32,141 nucleotides of DNA from a virus, in IMG/VR virus record IMGVR_UViG_3300013137_001215, positions 1-32,141 of that record. One strand, given 5' to 3'. The notes beneath the pieces are model-generated. The model was not told the origin of the DNA, did no database searches, and saw only the letters and a list, made by a program, of their open reading frames with translations. The translations under genes and the position numbers were made by a program. Each line of letters opens with the position of its first letter. Position 1 is the stretch's first letter. Shown piece by piece: positions 24,963-30,674 of this stretch.

Positions 24963-24970
24963 TATAAATA
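24963..24970 (+). promoter_or_regulatory. T4-late-like TATAAATA box before the RNA units
   Basis: Exact core about 80 bases before RNA unit 1. There is no ORF between it and the Ro60-like gene 610 bases on, so it could drive the non-coding region and the gene together. Confidence 0.45.
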
Positions 24971-25047
24971 AAAATTAAAACTTTTTCCAAAAAGTAAAAT
25001 ACAATATATTTACGAGAGAGAAACGAGGAACAAGTTTAAAATTTTAT

Positions 25048-25257
25048 GAGGATACATACAGCAATTTATAAAAATAAACAATTATAAATTAAAGTTGATC
25101 AAACAGAGTGGTTTGGATAATGCTACTTCCACTTTGACCAGAGGCAACTTTGGAAAAAAACAAAAAAGCGTATTTGCTTTCTAAAAATAAGTTTTAAGAA
25201 ACTTACTGGTATCCTGAAACATAATTAGTCCAAGTGTGGAAATGTTTGGACTGATAC
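25048..25257 (+). ncRNA. Non-coding RNA-like unit 1 upstream of Ro60-like gene
   Basis: About 210 bases without an ORF. It shares ordered blocks with unit 2: GAGGATACATACAGCAATT (25048-25066), TGCTTTCTA (25175-25183), CTTACTG (25202-25208), ATCCTGAA (25211-25218) and TGATAC at the end. Predicted stems: AAAGTTG/CAACTTT (25091-25097, 25144-25150) enclosing AGAGTGG/CCACTTT; TAAGTTT/AAACTTA (25188-25205); ATTAGTCCAA/TTGGACTGAT (25224-25255, with one wobble). Stem sequences differ from unit 2 while pairing is kept, supporting a structured RNA. A Y RNA-like partner of the Ro60-like protein is inferred. Confidence 0.7.
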
Positions 25258-25271
25258 GAGAAACATAAAAC

Positions 25272-25489
25272 GAGGATGTATACAGCAATTGTATAGCAAA
25301 CTACAATTCAAATGAAGAAGAGGTTTACTATCATAGTATAGTTCCTCAGACTGTCCTTCTAGGAAGGTTAAGTTAAAATGTAAAAACAGTCTGAACAAAA
25401 ACTATCTGTGTGCTTTCTAGTCAAGGTATAATAACCTTACTGCATCCTGAACTTACTGTATCAATCAGATGTGAAAGTCTGATTGATAC
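25272..25489 (+). ncRNA. Non-coding RNA-like unit 2 upstream of Ro60-like gene
   Basis: About 218 bases, a diverged tandem copy of unit 1 at offset 224-236. Blocks: GAGGATGTATACAGCAATT (25272-25290), TGCTTTCTA (25411-25419), CTTACTG (25436-25442), ATCCTGAA (25444-25451). Stems: TATACA/TGTATA around GCAAT; GAGG/CCTC with ACTAT/ATAGT (25319-25346); CAGACTG/CAGTCTG (25347-25393) enclosing CCTTC/GAAGG; AAGGT/ACCTT (25423-25438); and a 12-base stem GTATCAATCAGA/TCTGATTGATAC (25458-25489). It ends ~90 bases before the Ro60-like ATG. Confidence 0.7.
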
Positions 25490-25490
25490 C

Positions 25491-25545
25491 TAGATTTCTA
25501 ACAGCAATAAAAAGTTTAATGAAACCAAAAACGGAAATCTGTTAA
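25491..25545 (+). other. Third hairpin with the ACAGCAAT motif
   Basis: AGATTTC (25492-25498) pairs with GAAATCT (25534-25540). The loop begins ACAGCAAT, the motif that starts both RNA units. It may be a partial third unit or the 5' leader of the Ro60-like mRNA. Confidence 0.4.
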
Positions 25546-25581
25546 TTTGTAAAAATTGACCAAAAATAAAATAAGACAATT

Positions 25582-27195
25582 ATGAAAAATCTGGTTAACA
25601 AAAACATGTTCGTAGAAGAACTTACAAGCTATGATGCTCAAACTGAAAATGGTGCATTAAGCCATTCATCCACTGGTGAACACACTCTTGATTACTTTGC
25701 TAAGGCTGGTACATTCAGAGGTAGAGGCGAAACAGAGGTTGCTGGTGATATTTCAGCGGCTTGGAACGAGAACCCAGAATTGGCTCTCAGAACAATGTTC
25801 TATTTGCGTTCTGTAACCAGAAAAACAAAAGGATTTTTTGAATCTGAAAAGGTTCAAAAAGGTCAAGGTGTTAAAGACGAATTCATCAAATTGATGAAAT
25901 GGTTAGAAAATAACCAACCAGAAACTCTTTACAAAAACCTATGGCTAGTACCAGTAGTAGGTTCTTGGAAAGACCTATGGCATGATTCATCTGATACCAA
26001 TTATTTCTATTATGTAAACCCAACCAAGGTTTACGAATTGGTTGTTAAGGGTATAAATGATCCATATAACATGGGTCTTATTGCAAAGTATTTGCCAAGA
26101 ATCCGATCTGCAAGAAACACTAAGAATGATAGACATATCAGAAAAAATCAGTGGGCAAAAGGTTTATGTAAGTATTTAGGTTGGACTGAAAACCAATACC
26201 GTAGGTTTAAGTCAAATCCTGAAAACACTGCACACTCTTTTCAAAGAGTGATGTGTGGTGGCTTATGGGATAACCTTGATTTTAGTGTCATATCTGGTAA
26301 GGCTCTATTCAATCTTATTACCCTCAAAGGTAGAGATGGAAAAACCACATTCCAAAGACATGGACTTGAAGACAAGTACATAAATTGGTTGAAGATTCAA
26401 CCAACTGCTAAATTCACGGGCTATATTTATGAATTGTTCAAACAGACTGGAAGTGGTATCCTACCTCTTATTCAAAAGATAACTTATGACAAACAGTTCG
26501 ATGGCTTAGTCGAATTGGCTAAGAAGGATGAAGGCGGCATCAAAGGAAATGTATGGTGTGCTCTTGATACTAGTGGCTCTATGCAGTCAATAGTAGATAA
26601 GAAAGACACATCAGCATATGATGTATGTGTTTCCCTTGGTATATTCTTCTCAGCATTGAATGAAGGAGCATTCAAAGACCATGTTATAATGTTCGATGGA
26701 ACATCAAAAGTTTTGAAAATAAACGGCACATTCACCGACAAATGTAGCCAAATCAGAACTCATTCAACAGCTTGGGGGTCAACTAATGTGAATTCTATTA
26801 TAGACGAAGTAATTAGAGTTAGAAAGCAAAACCCTAACATACCTGTAGAGGATTTCCCAACTAACTATCTTATAGTAAGCGATATGCAATTTAATCCAAC
26901 TGGAACAATGGAAACCAACTATGAAAAAATAGTTAGAAGACTTGCTGAAGTAGGTTTACCAAAACCAAATATTATTTGGTGGCAAGTTGCTGGTAGAACA
27001 AAAGATTTTCCAAACAAAATGAATGATGAAGGAGTAACTTTATTATCAGGTTTTGATGGATCAACCATACAACTTATTTTGGGAGGGGAAATGGAAAAAG
27101 TTGATGAAATTACTGGACAAGTAAGAAAACTTACACCAATTGAACAAATGATCAAATCACTTGATCAGGAAGTGTTGAATCAATTAAAACTTTAA
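25582..27195 (+). CDS. Ro60/TROVE-like (DUF2828-type) vWA RNA-binding protein
   Basis: 537 residues, the same size as Ro60 (538) and Deinococcus Rsr (531). Residues ~1-310 are helical, with the FYLRSVTRKTKGF...KWLENNQPETLYKNL and LIAKYLPRIRSAR pattern of DUF2828/TROVE-like HEAT rings. Residues ~322-520 form a von Willebrand A domain with an intact MIDAS: DTSGS (329-333), T401 and D434 (SDMQF). Ro proteins are rings that hold misfolded RNA ends and are gated by Y RNAs; in bacteria they link to PNPase. Here two RNA-like units precede it and a structured region follows. Codon use is less AT-biased than in neighbours, suggesting strong expression. RNA binding by this subfamily is inferred. Confidence 0.85.
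   Translation: MKNLVNKNMFVEELTSYDAQTENGALSHSSTGEHTLDYFAKAGTFRGRGETEVAGDISAAWNENPELALRTMFYLRSVTRKTKGFFESEKVQKGQGVKDEFIKLMKWLENNQPETLYKNLWLVPVVGSWKDLWHDSSDTNYFYYVNPTKVYELVVKGINDPYNMGLIAKYLPRIRSARNTKNDRHIRKNQWAKGLCKYLGWTENQYRRFKSNPENTAHSFQRVMCGGLWDNLDFSVISGKALFNLITLKGRDGKTTFQRHGLEDKYINWLKIQPTAKFTGYIYELFKQTGSGILPLIQKITYDKQFDGLVELAKKDEGGIKGNVWCALDTSGSMQSIVDKKDTSAYDVCVSLGIFFSALNEGAFKDHVIMFDGTSKVLKINGTFTDKCSQIRTHSTAWGSTNVNSIIDEVIRVRKQNPNIPVEDFPTNYLIVSDMQFNPTGTMETNYEKIVRRLAEVGLPKPNIIWWQVAGRTKDFPNKMNDEGVTLLSGFDGSTIQLILGGEMEKVDEITGQVRKLTPIEQMIKSLDQEVLNQLKL
27166..27195 (+). repeat. Ro60-like gene 3' end, copy 1
   Basis: Encodes QEVLNQLKL and stop, the real end of the Ro60-like protein. It matches 27458-27487 at 26 of 30 bases. 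Confidence 0.85.
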
Positions 27196-27233
27196 GTTTT
27201 TCTTCAATCGATTCGTCATAACTGATTCGTATT

Positions 27234-27270
27234 AAACGAATATTGTTCTTGAAACAATATTCGTTTTTTA
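27234..27270 (+). terminator. Intrinsic terminator after Ro60-like gene
   Basis: AAACGAATATTGTT (27234-27247) pairs perfectly with AACAATATTCGTTT (27253-27266), loop CTTGA, then six T. It lies within the minus-strand endonuclease remnant. Confidence 0.85.
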
Positions 27271-27457
27271 TTTTATCATTTTCTTGTCTTTTATTAAATC
27301 CTTTCTCACCACCCCATCTTTCAATGATTTTAAAATGTCCTTCTCCATCATATTCAATACAAATATTTAATTCATATAAATAAAAATCAAATGGTAATTT
27401 TTTTACATTCTTACAATCATCAAATCTTTTTTGTCGCTCAAATTTAATGTGTTGTCT

Positions 27458-27487
27458 CAGGAAGTATTAAAGCAATTAAAAGTTTAA
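27458..27487 (+). repeat. Ro60-like gene 3' end, copy 2
   Basis: Encodes QEVLKQLKV and stop in the equivalent frame. With copy 1 it brackets ~260 bases that hold the endonuclease remnant, and it is probably the ancestral gene end. Confidence 0.8.
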
Positions 27488-27595
27488 TGTGGCAGTAAAG
27501 GCTCTGATTCTTAAACCCTCCCTAAAGGCTTGAATTAACCTTCTGAGTGCTATCGGTTACCGAGTTAGGGTTGTATGTAACTGATTTCCCGCACA
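27488..27595 (+). ncRNA. Candidate compact structured RNA downstream of Ro60-like gene
   Basis: 108 bases without an ORF, GC-richer than neighbours, ending in a strong terminator. TGTG (27488-27491) can pair with CACA (27592-27595). Inside, AACCCT (27514-27519) pairs with AGGGTT (27567-27572) and encloses AAGG/CCTT (27525-27542) and TCGG/CCGA (27553-27563), a branched shape loosely like the tRNA-like module of bacterial Y RNAs. It could be a separate RNA or the native 3' UTR of the gene before the insertion. Confidence 0.45.
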
Positions 27596-27632
27596 AAAAG
27601 TCAATGAATTAATTTTCATTGACTTTTTATTT
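27595..27632 (+). terminator. Intrinsic terminator of the downstream RNA region
   Basis: AAAAAGTCAATGAA (27595-27608) pairs with TTCATTGACTTTTT (27615-27628). Confidence 0.9.
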
Positions 27633-27657
27633 TGTAAACATTCATACAATATTAATA

Positions 27658-27665
27658 TATAAATA
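27658..27665 (+). promoter_or_regulatory. T4-late-like TATAAATA box
   Basis: Exact core 15 bases upstream of the ATG at 27680. Confidence 0.45.
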
Positions 27666-27679
27666 AAAAATATGATAAA

Positions 27680-28225
27680 ATGAATATAAAAGTTAAATTT
27701 GAAGATTTTATAAAATATCAAAACGAACATAATACATATTATTTAGATAAAAAGAATAATTATAGATTATGGACAAATTCCAAAAAAGGATTATTTAAAA
27801 ATGCTGGTTGGGAAGTAAATGAAATGTTTGATGGAATTCAAACTAATTATGAAATTTCACCAGAAAGTACATCAGATAATATATGTGTTATATTTTACAC
27901 AAATTCAAATACAAAATATCGTTTTGATCTAATCAAAGAAAAAGAAACTCAAATTTATCATTTAGCATTTACATTAGATAACAGAGAAATAGAAAATTAT
28001 GATAGGAAAACAGACCTTAAAGAATCAAATGAAGTTTTTGGTAGATTGTCGTATATCTTAAAAGACATTTCAAACAAATTTAATATTAATGAATTTTGCA
28101 TAGGTGCGACTGGAGATGCAAAGAAAGATGAAATATATCAGTATATGATGTTATATGTTAAATCTTGGGTAAAAAAGAATACAAATTTATACAATTTAGG
28201 TTGGGGATTATATTTTAAAATATAA
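27680..28225 (+). CDS. Hypothetical phage protein
   Basis: 181 residues. It starts MNIKVKFEDFIKYQNE, a partial match to the head-targeting motif. The middle is a beta-rich fold (ICVIFYTNSNTKYRFDL), then a helix with EVFGRLSYILKDISNKFN and IGATGDAKKDEIYQYMMLYV. The F..v..ilkdi...K then Y..m pattern is common in T4-like phage proteins of unknown function. It has a late-type box upstream. Function unknown. Confidence 0.6.
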   Translation: MNIKVKFEDFIKYQNEHNTYYLDKKNNYRLWTNSKKGLFKNAGWEVNEMFDGIQTNYEISPESTSDNICVIFYTNSNTKYRFDLIKEKETQIYHLAFTLDNREIENYDRKTDLKESNEVFGRLSYILKDISNKFNINEFCIGATGDAKKDEIYQYMMLYVKSWVKKNTNLYNLGWGLYFKI

Positions 28226-28274
28226 TTTATTTATTCGAATATATTTTGTATCTTAGTATTCTCAAATCATGTAA

Positions 28275-28415
28275 TATATAATATTCAAAAAATCAAATGA
28301 ATTGAATATATCTGGTGTTATAAAATCGGTTTGTGACTTATATGAAAATATGAATGATAAATTCAGATTTAATGGTGGTAATGGTTGTGTTGAGTATAAA
28401 CAAACTGTTTTATAA
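28275..28415 (+). pseudogene. ORF remnant ending in attC-like box
   Basis: An open frame of 46 codons without a clear start (an ATG at 28269 is followed at once by TAA). It ends ...VEYKQTVL with its stop inside the TTATAAC box of site B, as the neighbouring cassettes do. Probably the 3' part of a cassette ORF. Confidence 0.4.
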
Positions 28416-28507
28416 CGTTCCGCAAGTTGGCGTAGTGCGGAATAAATGAACAAAATTAATAATCGCTGATACAGTAAGCATTACGCTAACTTGCTGTCAT
28501 TTATTAT
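28410..28507 (+). repeat. attC-like palindromic site B
   Basis: TTATAAC (28410-28416), spacer GTTCC, then GCAAGTTGGCGTAGTGC (28422-28438), which pairs with GCATTACGCTAACTTGC (28478-28494). 15 of 17 pairs are Watson-Crick and two are G-T. The right outer box is degenerate. No T-run follows. Confidence 0.6.
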
Positions 28508-28661
28508 GAAAATTTGGATACATAAATCAGGAGAAAAATGGTGGAAATTTTGGAAACCAGTATGGCTCAATAAAATTAGTTATAACTATCTGAAGGAAAA
28601 AGGTCAATTAAAAAATGATGTCAAAATTTACAGATGGTTGTGGTTTGGTTATTGTGCCTAA
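28506..28661 (+). CDS. Cassette ORF: small Trp-rich basic protein
   Basis: 51 residues, unusually rich in tryptophan (eight): MKIWIHKSGEKWWKFWKPVW at the start and RWLWFGYCA at the end. It lies between attC-like sites B and C, with the stop eight bases before the next TTATAAC box. Amphipathic or membrane-active character is possible. No family recognised. Confidence 0.5.
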   Translation: MKIWIHKSGEKWWKFWKPVWLNKISYNYLKEKGQLKNDVKIYRWLWFGYCA

Positions 28662-28668
28662 CGGTTAC

Positions 28669-28813
28669 TTATAACGTTTTGCGTATATGAGAAGTGGCAC
28701 TTGCAAAATGTTGAAATTTAGCACAAATGTTTCTGTGCCATTTCTTATATAAGGTTTGCTTGTAGAAACTTTCAAATTACCACCTAACTTTATAGTTATA
28801 CACCTTGTTATAA
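28669..28813 (+). repeat. attC-like palindromic site C
   Basis: TTATAAC (28669-28675) at the left and GTTATAA (28807-28813) at the right. Arm TATATGAGAAGTGGCAC (28684-28700) pairs with GTGCCATTTCTTATATA (28735-28751), with two G-T pairs and no other mismatch. The longer right part holds AGAAACTTTCAAATTACCAC, a stretch I associate with intergenic repeats in Bacteroidota genomes (memory only). No T-run. Confidence 0.65.
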
Positions 28814-28825
28814 AAATGTAAAAAT

Positions 28826-29014
28826 ATGAAAGAGTCAATAATTGATAAAAGTAAAGTAATAGTTAGAGAACCACTGATATATGTGGGTGGGGTATATTGT
28901 AAAACTAAAAAAGAACAACGATTGTATAAAATATTAGGTATAATTGCGACTGTTTGTGGTGTTGTTGGTGTGTTGGGATTAGTAGCATTGACTTCATATT
29001 TTTATTTTTTATAA
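28826..29014 (+). CDS. Cassette ORF: small membrane protein
   Basis: 62 residues. A charged N-terminus (KESIIDKSKVIVREP, CKTKKEQRLYK) is followed by one hydrophobic helix, residues ~36-60 (ILGIIATVCGVVGVLGLVAL). Its stop codon TAA lies inside the TTATAAC box of site D, which ties the gene to that site. No family recognised; small membrane proteins in cassette arrays are often toxins or defence factors, but nothing specific is seen. Confidence 0.6.
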   Translation: MKESIIDKSKVIVREPLIYVGGVYCKTKKEQRLYKILGIIATVCGVVGVLGLVALTSYFYFL

Positions 29015-29123
29015 CGGCTGGGTGTATGGCACGCTGCTTACACAGAGTTAATAGAATTGCGAACTTTAATTAAGATAATGGCTGAGAATAGATACGAACA
29101 ATGTGTTATACACGATGTTATAG
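29009..29123 (+). repeat. attC-like palindromic site D
   Basis: TTATAAC (29009-29015), spacer GGCTGG, arm GTGTATGGCAC (29022-29032). On the right GTGTTATACAC (29103-29113), spacer GAT, box GTTATAG (29117-29123). The arms pair throughout, with two G-T pairs. A 70-base loop separates them. Confidence 0.6.
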
Positions 29124-29150
29124 TGCGTTGTTGTAGATGCAATAATGTTA

Positions 29151-29279
29151 ATGAACAAAAGATTGACATATTTTGAAAACGTTAGGTTTATTAAACAAGA
29201 TTGTTGTGATAAATGTAATGATGATATTGAAATAGTTCCAAATCAATCTTGGTATGATGCTGAATACAATGCACTATAA
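29151..29279 (+). CDS. Cassette ORF: small CC/C protein
   Basis: 42 residues, MNKRLTYFENVRFIKQDCCD at the start, then KCNDDIEIVPNQSWYDAEYNAL. The cysteines CCDKC might bind metal. The TAA stop is inside the CTATAAC box of site E. No family recognised. Confidence 0.5.
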   Translation: MNKRLTYFENVRFIKQDCCDKCNDDIEIVPNQSWYDAEYNAL

Positions 29280-29357
29280 CGGTTGAGTATATGTTTAGTA
29301 ATTTTACAAATATAAAATAAACAAATCAAAAATTATTAAATATATACTTTGTTATAG
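29274..29357 (+). repeat. attC-like palindromic site E (clearest copy)
   Basis: CTATAAC (29274-29280) and GTTATAG (29351-29357) are exact complements. Spacers are unequal, GGTTGA and TTT. Arm GTATATGTTTAGTAATTTT (29287-29305) pairs with the 19 bases at 29329-29347, with only two exceptions, both G-T. Box, unpaired spacer, arm and loop follow the order of integron attC sites. Confidence 0.7.
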
Positions 29358-29401
29358 TTTAGTTATAATTTTATTTTACAAATTAAAAAAAATAATATAA
29401 T

Positions 29402-29599
29402 ATGAAAAATTTAGAAAAAATAGAAAAGGTTAAAGAACTTTTTAATGAAGGTGTTAAATTGTTAAAACAGATTAATATCTCTGATAGAGATGAAATAAAT
29501 GATATAGTTGAAAATTTTGGTTCATTAAAAAGTGATGATGGTGGAATATTTTCACAATTAGAATATATCAAAGAAGATATTATAGAAGAATCAAAATAA
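29402..29599 (+). CDS. Small helical acidic protein
   Basis: 65 residues, all helix by appearance (KIEKVKELFNEGVKLLKQIN), followed by a loop and an acidic end (IKEDIIEESK). Begins MKNLEKIEKVKELF. Lies between site E and a weak attC-like sequence. Function unknown. Confidence 0.5.
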   Translation: MKNLEKIEKVKELFNEGVKLLKQINISDRDEINDIVENFGSLKSDDGGIFSQLEYIKEDIIEESK

Positions 29600-29607
29600 A
29601 ATTATAA

Positions 29608-29640
29608 TTTAACGGTTGCAAATATAAAACGTTTATACCG
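29608..29640 (+). repeat. Weak attC-like element
   Basis: TTTAACGGTTGCAA followed by TATAAA/TTTATA (29623-29637) and an outer CGG/CCG. It starts like sites A and E, with box then GG-spacer, but has no right box. It could be degenerate. Confidence 0.25.
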
Positions 29641-29699
29641 AAAACTTTAATTGAAAAACAGAATATAAATAAAAACACAACAATAAATTTGAAACACTG

Positions 29700-29739
29700 A
29701 TAAAAACTTTTAAAAATGTGCGGTGGGAATTTGATTAAT
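29700..29739 (+). repeat. Leader repeat, copy 1 (possible promoter element)
   Basis: ATAAAAACTTTTAAAAATGT followed by GCGGTGG. It nearly matches 30598-30636 and lies 15-55 bases before the ATG at 29755. The shared position suggests a promoter or leader element, or duplicated DNA. Confidence 0.5.
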
Positions 29740-29754
29740 TAAAATAAAAATATT

Positions 29755-30222
29755 ATGGAAGAAAAAAGAAACAGATTAAATGAAATTTTTGAGGTGTTAG
29801 AAAAAAAAATAAATTACAATATGAAATATACAATAATTGATACAAAATCTTTCACAAGAAAATCAACTGGTGAAAAATATGAAACAAAAACCTATTCAAA
29901 AACCATAGATGAAATAGTTGAAAAATATCCATATAATGATATATATGTTTATTCTAAATCGCTAAACACACCAAATTTGGAAGTCATTCTAACACCTAAA
30001 TATAGAATTATCGAAAGAAAATTTGATAATGGTTTAGTTGAATATTTTCCAGAATTTTATAACAATGTTAAAGAAAAATGGTCTAATATATCAGAAACAT
30101 ATATTAGAATTATTGGTTGTGGTTATACTGATTTAGATAAAGCCAAAGAATCTATTGAATATCATAAGATGAATGGTGAAATTATAAAATCTTCATATGT
30201 TGATAAATCTATTTATTTTTAA
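29755..30222 (+). CDS. Hypothetical protein
   Basis: 155 residues. An N-terminal helix (EEKRNRLNEIFEVLEKKINY) is followed by an alternating alpha/beta body with many Tyr and Lys (STGEKYETKTYSKTIDEIV, YIRIIGCGYTDLDKAKESIE). No recognised motif. Upstream it has the repeated leader element and, 84 bases before the start, a TATAAATA box. Function unknown. Confidence 0.55.
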   Translation: MEEKRNRLNEIFEVLEKKINYNMKYTIIDTKSFTRKSTGEKYETKTYSKTIDEIVEKYPYNDIYVYSKSLNTPNLEVILTPKYRIIERKFDNGLVEYFPEFYNNVKEKWSNISETYIRIIGCGYTDLDKAKESIEYHKMNGEIIKSSYVDKSIYF

Positions 30223-30279
30223 TACGTTGCAACAATGTAATAAAAGTTAAAATTAAACGTATAATATGTAAAATTAATT

Positions 30280-30396
30280 ATGGAATTAACAGATGCAAAC
30301 ACAGGAGATAAAATTCATATAGTACATAATTCAATAATGTATTGTAGATTAATTACTCCAAAATATAACGTCACAGATATATGTAGTTTTTCTTAA
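30280..30396 (+). CDS. Possible 38-residue peptide
   Basis: MELTDANTGDKIHIVHNSIM at the start, ending DICSFS. Reads like the beginning of a soluble protein cut short by a stop. Weak support. Confidence 0.3.
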   Translation: MELTDANTGDKIHIVHNSIMYCRLITPKYNVTDICSFS

Positions 30397-30420
30397 ATTA
30401 AAACACAAAACTTAAATAAT

Positions 30421-30597
30421 ATGAATAAAGATAATAAAAACGCAGAAGTTGAAAACACGGATAAAAAATTACATATATCTGGTGTTAGTTACAGTGATTT
30501 AACATTTTACGGCAAAAAAATTACTGATTTAACAAGGGAAGAATTATATAAAGGTATAGAATGGTTATATAATGAAAAGGTAGAAATGTTAGTTTGA
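30421..30597 (+). CDS. Small hypothetical protein
   Basis: 58 residues, MNKDNKNAEVENTDKKLHIS at the start, then GVSYSDLTFYGKKITDLTRE and a C-terminal helix (ELYKGIEWLYNEKVEMLV). It looks like a small folded domain. Ends just before leader repeat copy 2. Function unknown. Confidence 0.45.
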   Translation: MNKDNKNAEVENTDKKLHISGVSYSDLTFYGKKITDLTREELYKGIEWLYNEKVEMLV

Positions 30598-30636
30598 AAT
30601 AAAAACTTTTTAAAAATGTGTGGTGGATAATTTAAT
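30598..30636 (+). repeat. Leader repeat, copy 2 (possible promoter element)
   Basis: ATAAAAACTTTTTAAAAATG followed by TGTGGTGG and an AT-rich end; near-identical to copy 1 apart from one inserted T and a few changes. Lies 39-77 bases before the ATG at 30675. Confidence 0.5.
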
Positions 30637-30674
30637 TTCACATATTTATATATAAGATAAAACAATTTATTAAT

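Larger units (their letters stand above)
27152..27466 (-). pseudogene. VSR-type homing endonuclease remnant
   Basis: An open minus-strand frame of about 104 codons with no start. It reads RFDDC then LPFDFYL, ICIEYDGEGHF, GGEKGFNKRQENDKIKNEYC and NNIRLIRISYDE: the catalytic core of phage VSR/EDxHD-like (PDDEXK fold) homing endonucleases, with the E-x-D-G...H residues kept. The N-terminal DNA-binding part is missing: a stop at 27467 precedes the first codon, where the duplicated end of the Ro60-like gene begins. Its 3' end overlaps the last codons of the Ro60-like gene. It is a truncated, likely dead mobile element. Confidence 0.75.

Noticed and set aside
27488-27595. A tRNA in the branched region after the Ro60-like gene
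   Set aside because: No acceptor stem of seven pairs, no anticodon arm and no T-loop sequence can be placed.
28410-29357. Intrinsic terminators at the palindromic sites
   Set aside because: No T-run follows the stems, the loops are long, and conserved outer boxes with unpaired spacers are not terminator features.
28410-29357. Classical class 1-type integron attC sites
   Set aside because: The GTTATAG box breaks the GTTRRRY core at its fifth base and no integrase is in the window, so only an attC-like label is used.
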